Shown piece after piece: positions 1 through 14,200 of a DNA stretch of 64,000 bases. Position numbers and translations under genes: made by a program. Positions within the stretch are counted from its first letter, which is position 1. Each line of letters begins with the position of its first letter. The notes under the pieces were generated by a model. It had not been told where the DNA came from. It saw only the letters and a list, made by a program, of their open reading frames with translations, and searched no databases. Location of the stretch: the NCBI GenBank assembly GCA_021014325.1, contig CM037475.1, positions 3,441,001-3,505,000 of the forward strand, in the 5' to 3' direction. This stretch comes from Plazaster borealis (Eukaryota > Echinodermata > Asteroidea > Forcipulatida > Labidiasteridae).

Positions 1-152
1 GGGTCCAAAAACAATAGGCTTCGGGGGGATCCTGAGACCAATCCACACACCAAGTTTAGAGTTGATATGCCAAGTCCTTCTTGAGTTCAACGCTCGGACA
101 AAATTTCTTTGCCGGCGGGGGGCATACAAATATTGCATAATACACAAACACC
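1..152. other. Unassigned left edge, intronic or downstream of the TMC7-like exons
   Basis: No exon, repeat end or coding frame is recognised here. The C-terminal exons of the minus-strand TMC gene are expected beyond this edge. Confidence 0.4.
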
Positions 153-156
153 TTAA

Positions 157-521
157 AGGCACTGTACACGTTTGGTAATTGTCAAAGACCAGTGTTCTCA
201 CTTGGTGTATCCCAACATATGCATAAAATAACAAGCCTGTGAAAATTTGGGCTCAATTTGTCATCGAAGTTGCAAGAAAATGATGAAAGAAAAAACACCC
301 TTTTGGACAAATTTGTGTGCTTTCAGATAGGAATAAAAACTTCTTGCAAGAAGTTTTTATTATTTTAGTGAGAAATTACCTCTTTCTCAAAAACTACGTT
401 ACTTCAGAGGGAGTCGTTTCTCACAATGTTTTACACTATCAACAGCTCTCCGTTGCTTGTTACCAAGTAAGTTTTTATGCTAATATTTGCTTTGAGTCAT
501 TACCAAACGTGTACGATACCT
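157..521 (+). mobile_element. TTAA-flanked hairpin MITE, family 1 (copy 1)
   Basis: The element starts AGGCACTGTACACGTTTGG and ends with the inverted form (CCAAACGTGTACGATACCT), and TTAA lies on both sides (153-156 and 522-525). A perfect 30-bp palindrome sits in the middle (332-361). It has no coding capacity. The TTAA target suggests mobilisation by a piggyBac-type transposase, which is an inference. Confidence 0.8.
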
Positions 522-781
522 TTAACACTTCAAAAACAACTTTCTACAAATAAGGGCAAAATCGCTTGCAGGTGACTACCGTGTAAATTGTGAAAAGTCT
601 TGGTTCTGAGACGAACCGAAACAGGTAAATTTTTTTGACTTATCTCAATTCCGGTTCTTCTCAGATTCAACACTTCTCACAAGAGGGAGATCACTTACAT
701 GGTTTGTCACCTGCAAACTAATTCTTCCTGTCAGCACTTACACCATGCAGAGCTTCAAATCTTACTTCAACTTGCATAGTT

Positions 782-1991
782 TACCGTAATCTCTGGCTTA
801 TAAGCTGCCCGATGTACAAGCCGCAATGCACAGAAATTGTCAAAACAAGATTTATGTGTCGGTGTATAAGCCGCCTGGTGTATAAGCCGCAGGCATGGCC
901 GCACACACAGTTTGTGTCTTGTTTTTTTATCAAGAAATATTTTACAAACGATCTTTCTTTAAAAAAATGTGCGCTGGTTTCTGTTCTTCATATTTATACG
1001 TCGGCGTATAAGCCGCCCGATGTACAAGCCAAATTATTATTTTGGGGATCAAAATTACCGTATAAGGCCAAATAAAGTAAAAAAACATGTTTAGCGTCCT
1101 GCCTTTTTGAAAAAAGGAAGGAGGAGGGCCTTTTTTTTTCTTTTCTTTTTTTTCAAAATGGCCGCCCGACAAGTTTTTTGAGACAACCGGCCGGGCTATT
1201 TTTCAAGATGGTTGCCAGCTTTTTTCGGTGTGCTTTTTTCGCTCTGCTTAAGTCGAAAATATGATCTTATTTATTTAAAAAAAAAAAAAAAAATCGTCAG
1301 GGAAAATAAAAATGTATAATTTTTTTCTTTCCAAAAAAAAAAAAAAAAAAAAAAAAAAGGAGGCGGCCTCTAAAAAGGAAGCGGGCGGGGACGCTAAACA
1401 TGTATTTTTTTTTTATTTGGCCTAACAGAGCTGCCAACATTGGTTTTTGAAAATCCGGACGAATTTTATTTTTAAGTCAGAAAGACTCAATCTCAGCGCG
1501 CGTCACGACTATTTTTGCTGGGCGACGCCATTTTGCTTTACATTCCCAACCACGTTCCTAGTGGTGTACGATGTTGCAGCGTCATTTGCTCGATCGTGGG
1601 CAGTGTGTCGTTACGATACCACACGAGTATTAAGCCACTGTAAGTGTAATCACCTATTCCAGGGGTCAGTGACGAGAGGTATCGATATAGCGTGCTACCC
1701 ATGGTAGCGAGGCTGATCAGCTAGTGCCAGACATAGCATGCACATGTATGGATGCGCATCTATGCAATTAAATATGCACGCGAGCAAACGTTATAAACAC
1801 TTACGGACGGCAGAGGGCTAGGAAATTCGTCAATTTTATTACTTTTTTCATTAGCAGGTTGGGGATCCGGGAGATTTTGACTGCTTGCGGGATGTCGGAA
1901 GATTGCCGTCAAAAACGGGAGTCTTCCGCAAAATCCGGAAGAGTTGGCAGCTCTGGTATAAGCCGCAGCTTATAAGCCAGAGATTACGGTA
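782..1991. mobile_element. Non-autonomous DNA transposon with iterated TATAAGCCGC ends
   Basis: The ends are inverted: TACCGTAATCTCTGGCTTAT at 782 and its reverse complement finishing at 1991. Sub-terminal sequence repeats TATAAGCCGC-like units. The interior holds poly-A runs and a second nested element (1426-1955). No transposase frame is seen. A related element lies at about 13146-14507. Confidence 0.65.
1426..1955. mobile_element. Short element bounded by CAGAGCTGCCAAC / GTTGGCAGCTCTG, nested
   Basis: CAGAGCTGCCAAC at 1426-1438 is mirrored by GTTGGCAGCTCTG ending at 1955, inside the larger element 782-1991. A second copy with the same ends lies at 9186-9545. No coding potential is seen. 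Confidence 0.6.
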
Positions 1992-2112
1992 CTACAAATG
2001 TAAGATTAAGGACTTTACAAAAATTTCATCCATAAGTCTTTAAAAAAGGGAGCGTTTACACACTGCTTTGCAAAAATAACATATGAAAGGAAAGAGGAGT
2101 TTCCATGGTTAC

Positions 2113-2230
2113 CATAAGGCTTCCAGATTTACAGACTCCACAGTCTGTCTCGTCTGCTTCGTCACAAACAATCAGTGGAAAGAGTGAGAAGAACAAGACT
2201 CCAAGGGATGCGAGGCGTAGAAACACCGTC
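2113..2230 (-). CDS. TMC7: TMC7-like exon 11 (last exon in window)
   Basis: The exon lies between acceptor ctatacag and donor gtaacc. It completes the Arg codon of exon 10 and encodes [16 protein letters not shown], a membrane segment conserved in TMC proteins, followed by a Cys/Asp-rich loop ([12 protein letters not shown]). It ends in phase 0. The following exon, expected to hold the CWE motif, was not found in 1-2112. Confidence 0.9.
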
Positions 2231-5200
2231 CTGTATAGCCGAGAAAAAACAATTACAAGATTGTTAACTAAATGAAGAAAGATATTGGGCGTTGAACAAA
2301 GGAAGAATGATCTGCATTGGAATACACAATCTGAGAAACGTTACTGCAGTAACGCTTCTCAGATTCAAATTTTAGGGGATAAAAAGTGTTATATTTGTCC
2401 ATAACCGCAGTACTTCGAAGTGAAAAGTTTCTCAAAATGCATAATACTATCCAAAGCTGCTATACTTCTTACCAAGTTTTTTTGTTGCCATTAATTTTCA
2501 GAGTCATTACCAAACGTATACAGACCCTTTAAGTGTGGAACCCTAACTTGATCTTTCTCTTACCTGACCAGAGTGATGCTGATTTCAAACTGCGGACTGT
2601 AGTCTTCAAATCGGACTACTACATTGAAGATCAGGGGCACCACACCGTTCAGTATCGTTATGGCGATTGACGGTAAGTAACCAATCAGGAGGCTGGCGAA
2701 TGCGTTGGCTGTGATTGGCTCATTTGAATGCTGAGATGGAGTGAAAAATATGGATGTGTTTTAGATATAAAGTTGAACATTATTTGAATTTGTCCATTAC
2801 GGGAAAGCTCCATTAAGAGGAAGAGGCCAGAATAATACATCCTTTTGGTCTTTACCAACTCACACCTGTTATCTCCATGTAATTCCTTTTCCAAACAGGG
2901 GACCCTAATCTTTTAGTTGGATCATAAACAATTCAGTTGTGCTCGCGACTGCCCCAGGCAGATTAACTGCCCACTCACTGAAAAGAATGTATAGTTTCCG
3001 AGTTTCGGTGGCCAAACTCGGAAATTCTTTAATGGTGCTTTCCTGTAATGCCAAACAAATACTAACGACCTCTGAGACTGTTATTTATAATTTGGTATCA
3101 ATATTTTTCAACAAAGTATCAATAAGATCAATGAGTAGGGATCAGACGAGAGTATTACAAAATCATATGTTTCATTTTTATAAAGAAAGATTTGCCTCTG
3201 GTGTCTCAGCAGACAATGTGTGTACCTGGATGTCGCACTGCTGTTGCCCCTGTTGTCGAAAGCGATTGTCTTTTCCGTCTTAGTTTGTTTGTTTGTTTGT
3301 TTGTTTGTTTTTTTGATGGGCGGCGTATTTGTTGACAATTTTTGTGGTATGACAGCCTCGTAGAGGTGCTGGTCACCTGTTCCTCCTTTTCACTCACTGG
3401 CTTGGCATTTTATACAGTTTTGTAAATTTGTATATACTTTTATTTTCTCAGTCATAGTTATTGTGTGGAATGTACCTTTGAATGACTTGCAGTTGGTTTG
3501 CCAGTGTAAAGTGTAAAAAAAAAAAAAAAAAAAAAAAATTACATTTAATATGTTGTATACAATCCATGGATCTTCCATTGGAAAACACAATCTCTTAGAT
3601 TCAAATTTTTGGGGATAAAAAGTGATACATTTTTCCATAACCGCAGTACTTCAAAGTGAAAAGTTTCTCAAAATGCTAATCGCTAATCGTGTTTATATCG
3701 CACGTTTAAACATGGCCACGTGGTCTCCTCTCGGCCAATCAGAATGGACAAACTGTCCCGGTATCCTCACCTGTACAGACAGATCTGTGGTGTAAAAGAT
3801 GAGGTAACCGGCACCACCAAGTATTGCTAAGACAACCAGATTCAGCACAAAACGAACAAAATACAGTTTCACTTTCTGCAGTGTGGTTCTCTTTGCTCGT
3901 ATCCTCTTCTGCCGCTCCTCCTCAAGATCCGTCTAAAATTAGACATACATAAACCAATAATATTGAATTAGGAAGAAAAAAATTCACAGTCAGTGACATG
4001 CGCTCCACAATGCGGGGGTCGTGGGTTCGAATCCCACCAGCCTGGGGCCCAATTTCATGTGGGCCGCTTCAGCACAAAAGGCAGCTCAGCACATAACAAT
4101 CATACTAACCAGCTGAAGGGTACCAGCTAAAATACCATGCCACATGTACAATATGTGACTGGTATATTGCAAATTTTTACTTAGCAGAAAATTGTGGAGC
4201 AATATTTTCCGCTTTGGAAGCTCTATGAAATTGAGCTCTGATTTTAGCCTGTGAAAGCAGTGGGTAATATTGCTTGAGACACATTGGTGCAAGGTAAAAA
4301 CCTAAATAGTAAGAACAATTCCGCAAAATCGTTGCCTTATTGTTTACAAGCTGTGGCAAACGTTTTGCCTGGCGACCTTAGTTCTTTTGTAACAAGGGCA
4401 ACATTTTCACTTACTGTTAGTTTCAGACATGTGAGCAGGCAATAAAAAAAACCTGCGGGAATATTTTGGTTGTATGCGACGCCATCAGCATAATACATTG
4501 GCTGGGCCCCATTTTTACCTGAAAATTTGAGGTTTACTGTCTACAAACGTGCAATTGCTGATTGCCATAGTTTATCCTGAAGGGCTTCTGCTTCATTATC
4601 TTTCAACATAAATGTCTGTAAACTGCGGATGATTTGGATTGAAAACAAAAAATTCTCTACTCCTAAAACTTGCAGCACATGTACACGATGACGGATGCCA
4701 GTCATCTCGCCCTTCAGCGAAGCCGCCCCCTTACAAGGTTGCTTCCTAGAAAAGTCGTCCCTGCAAAGTTGCTTCCTAGCAAAGTCGCCCTCAACAAAGT
4801 GGCCCGCCTGACTCATTTTCGGTGCAGCATAATTAGTATGAGCGAACATGTACATGTAAATCTATATTTTGTTTTTACCCTAACATCGATATTCTTTATC
4901 CCCGATGCATCCATTAAATGTAAATTGTTACTACAGTTCATCATTCATTCCTGGCCCCCTCTTTAGAAACCATAGCGGCCACAAGCGACTTGTCCCAAAA
5001 TGCCAATAGCGGCCGCGAACGGCCGCAAGGTTTGACCTACTTCCATTCACATAAAGAGGTCAAAGTAAAGGTCATGTCCGGATATGAAATTTTCCAATGT
5101 AGTATGTTAACATAGTATCCCAATTTCTAAACACAAAACTAAATTTTCTGTTTCATGCTATTTCTGTTGACATTTTGACTGAAAAAATTTGATTAAAGAA

Positions 5201-8200
5201 ATGAACAATATTAGCAATGTCTGGGGGCGTTTTGTGATGATTATACAGAAATGAATGGCCTCTGAAGGATTAAAGTAACAAATCTTAATAGCCTTAAAAT
5301 ACAAAATGCCAAAAATTCACATACCTGTAGTTCAAAGCGAATGCTACTACATTTCAAGAAGGCATTCTTCTCGTCGGTCATCGAGAAATCCCACGCAGCG
5401 AAGACTTTGTTGCACGACTTGTACTGAAAGTCCTCCTGATTGGATAGACTTTCCTTGAAACCACGGGCAGTACTGAATAAATAATAATAATACACAACAT
5501 TTATTAGGCGCTTAATAAGGATGTTTCTAAGCGCATCATTGTCCGACTACAATTTTTTTCCTGCAAGGTATGTGGAGCTACATTTGAAGTATGAGGCTTA
5601 TTCATGTATAGCACCATGCTATAGCAACATTGCTAATATTGTTCATTTCTTTAATCAAATGGTTTACAAGGTGCTGTGGCGCAATATAATATGCTGCCGA
5701 TCAGACCAGGAACACCGGGGCGAACCCCTTCTCTTTACGATAAGTGCACTGGGTTCTTTTACGTGCATTACACAACACACGGGACCAACGGCTTTACGTC
5801 CCATCCGACGGACGAAGCATGTGGTTAAGTGTCTTGCTTAAGGACACAAGTGTCACGACTGGGATTCGAACCCACACTCTGCTGATCAGAAACACCAGAG
5901 CTTGAGTTCGGTGTTCTTATCCACTCGGCCACGACACGCCACGAAGGGAAATCAGGTAAAAAGAAATCAACAAATAAAACCTCAAGTGATAAACTAACAA
6001 AGAGAAACCGACACGGTAAATTTTATATAATTTGGGGGTTGAACAAAAAGAAAAGTGACTGGAGCTGGACTTGGACCTGCGACCTCCAGATTAACGTGCT
6101 GGTGCTCTACCAGCTGAGGTACCTAACCCTAATGTTGGCAGTCTCCCTGTTATTGAGGTTAATATTCAGACTAACGAGTTACAGTGCTTCACCTTTTTCA
6201 AGTTTTGTGACCAGAAAGATCTAATATTTATAACAATGTTAATCCTCATGACATCAAAACTGGCATTGTTTTCAGGTTCAAGTATAAATCAAATTTCAAA
6301 AGGATTTGCAAAGATATAGACTCCCTTGCATATGACGTCACAAGCCCAAACAGCGCCCTCACTGAGGTCAAAGGCAGACCTATCATTGGCCGAGACTCGT
6401 GCGCAGCGTGTACACGCGTGCACGTTTCCATTGTTTGACGTCAGCGATGGCGGCCAATGCAAAGAGGGGTCTATTACAAGGACCAAGAATGCAAACTTAC
6501 TACTGCACCATCAGTAGAAGAGACAGAAGAAAATAGGCTGCCGTTGTGAGGAGGTAAGCCAGCGGGATGATGTAGACACTGTCTAAGAACGTGACAAAAG
6601 TGGAGCTGTTGGTGTTACTGAACGTCGGTGGGTAAGTGCCGTAGAATAACTCAGTCTGTTCCATCCATCCCTGTGTGGGGGGGGGGAAGAAGATGTGATT
6701 AGATGAGATTTGTCCATACGATCTTCTTTTTTTTTTTTACAATTCAGACATCCAGGCACACTTTTAGATAGTTGCTTAAAGCACTGGAAACTTTTGGTAA
6801 TTACTCAAAATATATATTAGCATAAAAACTTACTTGGTAAACAGCAACAGAGAGCTGTTGATAGTATAAAACATTGTGAGAAACCACTCCCTCTGAAGTA
6901 ACATGGTTTTTGAGAAAGAGGTAATTTCTCACTAAAATATTTGAATCTGAAAAAGACTTCAGGCTTGAAGCCTTTTTCACTCATCTGAAAGCACACAAAT
7001 TTGTGTTTTTTCTTTTATTATTTTCTTGCAACTTCGATGACCAATTGAGCCCAAATTTTCACATGTTTGTTATTTTATGCATATGTTGGGATACACCAAG
7101 TGAGAATACTGGTCTTTGACAATTACCAAACGTGTCCAGTACCTTTAAGCAGACAACCTTTAAGCAGACAATAGTGCTTGACATTCTTCTGGTAAGCAAA
7201 AATAAGCAGGACACCATTTGCAAATGATATGTACATGTACAGTCTTTTGGCTGGTAACCTTTTTCTGGTACACACAATTGTTTTGTACTTTGCTTATTTA
7301 TTTTTCTGGTAATCAAAATTAAGCAGGACACACTTTGCAAACGATACATATACATGTATGTATAGTATTTTGGCTGGTAACCTTTTCCTGGTAAGCAGGA
7401 CACAATTTCCAAATGATATGCATTTTGGCTAGTAAACTTTTTCTGGTACACACTATTCTTTTGTGCTTTGCTTGTTTATTTTTCTGGTCAGCAAAATTAA
7501 GCAGGACACCATTTGCAAATGATTACATATATGTATGTATTTTGGCTGGTAACCTTTTTCTCGGCCACCGACTCATCACTCATAACTACTTACCGTGCCA
7601 CCAATGAAGTCCACAATACATTGATCTGTCTGTCCTTCAGTGCACTTCTTATCCACGTTGTCGTTGTACTCCGTCTCGCAAGTAGATGCTGTGGATACCA
7701 AATACAAGTCACAAAATAAATAGCTGCCTTCAAGTCTGTATATTTAGGTAAGAAAACCTTTGGGGTTCTTGATAATAATAATATAACAATAATAATTTGG
7801 GAGGCTAATCATCCTTACTCACAGCCGAGAAGCTGAAATGCAAAGGACGTGGCTACAACGTGTTTGAGCCGCAAGCATGCAAGGGTGCATTTGACAGCCA
7901 GCCACATCAACCCATATATGACCCTGGAGCACAGCTTGAGATTGAAATCATTTAATTTTTCAGGAGGGAGGAAAACCGGAGGGCCCGGAGAAAAACCCTT
8001 GTGGCATAGGAGAGAACCAACGCACAACTCTACTCCCAAATGGCCTTAGCCAGGAATCGAACCAGGGCCAAAGTGGTGAGAGGCGAGCGCTTTACACATA
8101 AACCGACCATTCCATCCCCGATGCATACATTCATTCTGCAGTCTTCCACTAGTTTTTGTAAAGCTAACCCATCAAGTCTTCATCAAATTTAAGTTCTGAC

Positions 8201-11200
8201 GGTTGGTATTCAAGGGGCGTTGAGACTGACTACCTTGTACCATGTATACAGCACATATCACAACCAGGGATTTCACAAAGAGCTAAGATTGATCTTAAGT
8301 TGTGTATCAATCTTATCCCTGTTGATAATTAGTGCATCACACGCATGCGTATCTTCTCCACACCCAAAGTTTTGGCTATTTCTGGCTCCAAAGCTGGCAA
8401 AGGTTTGAGTGTAATTTTACCCAAAATCATCTATTTCATCGTTCAGAAGCATTTCTTATGACAGAAACTTTTGATTCCGTGTTGAATTTCAATCCATGTT
8501 GAGGGCTAAGCAGTTCCTCGAACAAGTTTCAAACTTGAGTGTCCAAGTTTCAAATATCGTATGCAAGTGTTTTTATAAAACTTGCAAGAGACAAAGTTGC
8601 GGCCAGTACTTCTAAGTGAAAAGTTTCTCAAAATGCATTATACTATCCAAAGCTGCTTTACTTCTTACCTAGTAAGTTTTTACTGCCATTAATTTTCAGA
8701 GTAACTACCAAACATATACAGACCCTTTAATATTGACCACATACACTTTTCTGATGGGACTTCAAACAGGCGAATGGTGCCCAGGCCAGACACAAAGCCT
8801 AAGCCTTTGTTTAGAAAACGGCCATTGTTTGTCGGAACTCACATTCACTGTATTGACCGCGGAGGATGAACTGCGGTATGACGATCAATCCAAACATCAA
8901 GACGAAGATGTAGATATTAAGGAACAACATCCACTTCAGGAACACAAAGTAGGACACGACAGCTGTGCCGAACTTCCCTGCAAAGGAGAAACAGAACGTT
9001 GTTGGATTATCGGTGTTTTTGACCGCATAAGGGCGCTTTCAACGGCTAATTTCCTTGCATAACAATTACAGTTTAATCTTATTTTGACTGCCTTTATGAT
9101 GTTTTCTTGCATTAATGGCCAAACAAATTGTAATAACGTATTTGTTCTTGTACGTATTTGTTCTTGTACTTTTGTATGCCTTTGTCAGAGCTGCCAACTA
9201 GTACGGATTTTCTGTATTTCATACGGAAATCAAACAAGAATACGGAAGTACGAATTTGCATTTCAAAATACGGATTTGGAAAAAGCCGATCATACTTTTA
9301 AAGCCCCAGTGTACGCAGTTTTTTTTTTTATACTTTTTTTTAAATTTTTTTTTTTTTAAACACTGACATAATTATTGGCTTTAATACATGAGCAAAGCAT
9401 ACGTAAAAGGTAATTCAATTACCAGTGGGTAGTCAAGTACAAGAAGTGCATTGGCGCTGCGCAGAAAAATACTAGTATCATTGGCAAAATACTGATTTTC
9501 AGCCTAAAGAATACTAAAATGCTCAGTTAAAGGTTGGCAGCTCTACTTTGTAGGTTTTTATTGTCTGGATTGCCTTTAGATAGTGTTTTTTTATTTTGCT
9601 TCTTGGTTATCCGCAGGCTTGTTCTCTCTGTAGTCCAATTTATATTGTAGTTCTTTGTATGTACTGTATGGTGTGTTGCCTGGAAATAAATAACTAACTA
9701 ACTAAATAAATAAAAATAACAGGCCTGGAATTTCATCTTTGAGAGGGCAAGGCCAAAGGGCACTTCCATTGTAAAATCAATGGGAAACTTCTGAAGGGGC
9801 GATAAGGCCAAGACCAGGGGCAACAGAGGCCATGGCCTCCGTGGCCTCCGTGTAATTTCTCGCCTGTAATAAAGACAACAGTGGAAAAAAACACTTCTTT
9901 TTACTTGTTTTGCACCACATACATTTGGTTCACACATGCCCTCACACGGTCAGAAACAATGGGAATAGGCTGTGCAAGTCTCACGCATATTTGAACTTCC
10001 GGGACCATTGTGGTCCCAACCATATGGAAATTTACATGGGCAAGATTTTGTTTTGTCAATTATTTTAGTTTAACGTGGTTTATGACCATGAAAAATATAT
10101 AGTTGTTGGGAATGTAATACTAAGTGATAAAAAATATGAAAGTAAAATCAGTTCAATAATATTACAAAGAAAACCCGAGAATTAAACTTGACCACAGCTT
10201 CCGGTTGCTGCAAAAAATTAATAATTTTGTGCTCACCTCCGATCACAAAACTTGCGTAAATGCTTTTTTTGGTTGCGCGATGATAATCGCCAGATGCTGT
10301 AATTGCAACGCAAAGCCTTTTTATTGCAGTCTATGGTGGTTGAGGCATCAGCGTCCTTTATAAACTGTGTCAAGCGTTAATTTTATGCTTGTGTGACCAT
10401 CACGAATCCACGTAAGTGGTTTCTGAAAAGTTAAGATCAAATAAGCATCCTTGTCCCAGAGTTTTAATTTTGCTTCCATAATAATTATTTGTGTATTCAT
10501 TATAAAAACTAAAACTGGTTTTGTTAACATGTAATGAGCATTTTTGTTGTTCAGATTTTGTCATTAGATATAATTTAAAACAAAGATTTGATTTCAGAGA
10601 AAAAAATGTTCCTCATTTGACGTGTTTTCTCGTTCAAATACGCGCGAGACTTGCACAGTCTATTGGTGACAGTAAAAAACGCGGAAGAAATCTTGAAATC
10701 CGAGCCCTCAGGAAATGACAAGATAAACATGTAGATATGGAATCCATTTCATAACAACAGTGTCATCACCACAGCTGTGCCAATTAATGTATCCCCTGCA
10801 CACAGCACTACTTGGATTTTGAAAGGAAGAATCTTTCAGGAAAACTGGTACCGATATCAAGTTAACAAATAGCAGGCTTTGAGATGGAAACAAAAAGTTC
10901 ATAAGTTTATTTGATCATAGCCAAAGGCATATCATATCTTGCAGCTGTGATAAGAGCCGGGGGGGGGGGGGGGCTTTTTCAGCTGCTTAAAGGTATTGTA
11001 CACTTTTGGTAACAGCTCAAAATCAGTGTCCACATTTTGTGTGATTCAACATATGCATGAACAAACAAACCTGTGAAAGTTTGAGCTTAATTGGTCATCG
11101 AGGTCATGAGAAAATAGTGAAAAAAACTATTGTTTTACTCATTTCTCATAACGATAGCATTTTAGGCAGAAATATTTTAAAGAACCCTTTCTACCATTAC

Positions 11201-14200
11201 TTACTTTAAATCATGTAAGTTATGTGTGAATCTGTGAACATTGTGTTTTTCGATCTTACCAGTATTGTACAGGGCCTTTAATGGTAAGCAAATGTTTATA
11301 GTGGATTTACATTGTTAAATCATTGATTTGTGAGCACCAGAAGGTTGTTGCGCCTTTTCCTGTGCTTGAATTCTTGAAGAATTTATTGGCATGTCCTACA
11401 CTATGCTGAGCTTGATTGTTTTAATTTGCTATGCAGTGCAGATTTATCAACACCGGGGGAATGAATTTCACAGGGTTTGGTGGATGTGCAGCATTCTCCC
11501 TTAACAGTTGTCCGCTGGCCAAATGCCAGTTATAACTTATGAGGACCACTCAAAACTCTGTTCAAGTGGTCCTGCCTGGCTAGTTTATTGCTTCCAAAAG
11601 CTATGTGTAAAACCACTGCCTGCTCAGAATATTCATCCTTTCAAACTCAAGTCCCATACAAATGAAAGTGTTACAAGAAAACCTTCAAATACGGACCATT
11701 GAAAAAGCTGGGGGACCAGTGAAATTACAAGCTAGCCGGTCCTGCTAGCTTGTGACTGGAAGGTTATAAGCAAACCCTGATATGTGGGTAGGCGCTGATG
11801 CCACTTTGATCTGAACATACCTTCAACTTCTTTCAGCGACGCCCGCCATACTTCAAAGGTCAGCACCAGATCATAAAGACCCTCCTTGAAGTGTTTCCAT
11901 TTCTGCAAAATAAAAATACAAAATTCCGTTATAAATTCAAACTATCTAGCTGAACATTGCTGCTCAATACACCGGTCACTCGTACTAAGACTTACGGACA
12001 TTGGTCATTCATGCATTCAACACCTTCTCTTTGGAACTCTCTTCCACATCACATCAAAACTGCAAGAACTCTATTTAAATCACTCCTAAAAAGTTACCTG
12101 CTTGTTTAACTGCCTGGATATGCTTATATAACTATCCGTATTTTTGTAAAGCGCATTGAGACTTTGTGTGATGCGCTAGATAAGAACTGTGCTGTGTTAT
12201 TATTATTACTATTATTATTATTATTATTATTATTATCTTCATGGCCCACTTTCATAGAATTGCTTGAACAGAAAAATATTGCTAAAAAAGTTATGCTAAG
12301 CAAAAATGAGCAGGATCCCAGTCACAGATGGTACATGTGACATGGTATTTCAGCTTGTAACCTTATTCTATTTTTTTCATTCTAATTCTTATTCTTCTTA
12401 TTGTATTTCTTTTTTCCACAAATAAAAAAATAATTACACACGAAAGAGAAACACTATACGTAAAATAGATGGAGAAAGCTAGACTGAGAAGAAAAATTTA
12501 AAAGAATTCCTATAAGCCAAAAGGTTCAGTCATGCATGAATCAATTCTCAGATTTCTGAGGGTTCACCGTCCGTTCACAAATGCTGCGGCCAGGGATGCG
12601 GTTGGTACCCGCTGTCACCTTGCTAAACATAGATGGATGCGATGTTCGTGTAAAAATACCGTGACAGTTTTTTGCTGTTTTCTCAGAAATTAGACACTGT
12701 ATTCAGCTGAAACTTTCACAGGTGACTTTTATTGTATCTTTCTTTATAGTTTTGTCTGTGAATCAGCATTACATTGACAACAACCAATCTATGACCCTAC
12801 CTTTATCGATCTTACAATTAATTTTTCCTTCTTGTCTGTACAGTGCCTTGAGATCAAGACATGGATGTTAGGCACTTTATATAAGCTTACATTTATTATT
12901 AGGTTTGCGGTAACACCATGTGTATATCTACTTTGCTGTGTAGATTTTTATTCTATGAGAACTTGTCTTGCAATGTATTCCACTGCCGCGGAGTAGATTT
13001 TCGGAATTCGGGAGACTAACAAGTTCTGAAAAGAACTGTCCTGCTTCTTAACTACCACCTGGAAGTTGGTCGGGACTAACTTTCGCTTAGTGGATCGGGG
13101 GGACTTCTCGTTATTAAACTTCACAGCCGTGGAGTAAGTTCTTATTACCGTAATTTTCGTATTATAAGCCGCCCGGCGTATAAACCGCAATGCCCCAAAA
13201 AATAAAAAATAAGATTTAGGTGTCAGCGTATAAGCCGCCCGGCATATAAACCGCAGTCGCGAGCGCACACAGGAGAGAGGCCGTGCGTATTTGCGGTCCT
13301 TTGTGGCGATGTGCAGTGACTGGCGGGCGGCACATCAGTCATTGTACGTCGCCACAAAGTGCGAGTTGCGTCGCAATAAAGTCAAAATGTATTAAAGTTA
13401 ACACCATTGATCGTTTTTGTAATGGTCTATTAGGATGGACTACAGCAAGTGGGCATATTTCTTTTTTATTTGTATCATTATTGTGACAACTGCAACGTTG
13501 TAGTTACCACGGTCGGCGCCGGTCGGTCCTGACCGGCCCCAGCTTTAAATGACCGGGGATCGAATTAAAAGTTAACAAACTCCGACCGACATAAATTTAT
13601 ATATTATAATTATTAAAATTTTCCTTGAAATAAGAGAAAAATAAAGAAAAAACTCATTGTAAACTCCTAATTATAGTGTGTATTTATTTCCCTTAAAACA
13701 ATCAAAACAATTTTCTTTTCCAAAACCTGCGATTATTGCTTACATGGGCCGCTTGAAGCTGTGTGAGTTGGCAGCGGCAGCACACACGAGTCGTATCAAA
13801 GTCTGCTCTAAAAAGCATGCACCCATCTCCGGCGTGCGTTTATTATTCAGAACGATGTCTGTACACGCATTTACTATGGCAGCCGGTACCCAGAAGTAAG
13901 CCATTTTGCAATGACCTTTAGCGTGTGATTTTTCTCTGTGTGGAAGGGCAACCCGACTATATTTCTTTTGCAGCTATCTCGTACCTCGTACTCATGATCG
14001 TGCCTTGTGATCGACCCCACTATATTGTGAGACATTACGGATTATATGATGGGTCCGAGGATGACAATTATTTTTAAAAGCCGCTGGACTAACATCATTT
14101 TGATGTTCAAAGTGTTCATAAATATGGACAAAAAAACGGTCTTGTTGAACAGACAGATTTCCTTAAAAAACTATGGAGTAAAAAATGGGACTTTTTGTGA

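Noticed and set aside
317..553. Similar short frames ([14 protein letters not shown]...) at 317, 24495, 43538 and elsewhere
   Set aside because: They are the same region of the family-1 MITE translated at each copy; the elements are non-coding.
2685..2894. 69-codon minus frame overlapping exon 10
   Set aside because: It is in the wrong frame; the exon-10 frame is fixed by phase and by the TMC motif [11 protein letters not shown].
7059..7451. 130-codon minus frame with repeated [14 protein letters not shown] words
   Set aside because: The repetition is the translated tandem repeat 7149-7560 and MITE end, not a protein repeat.
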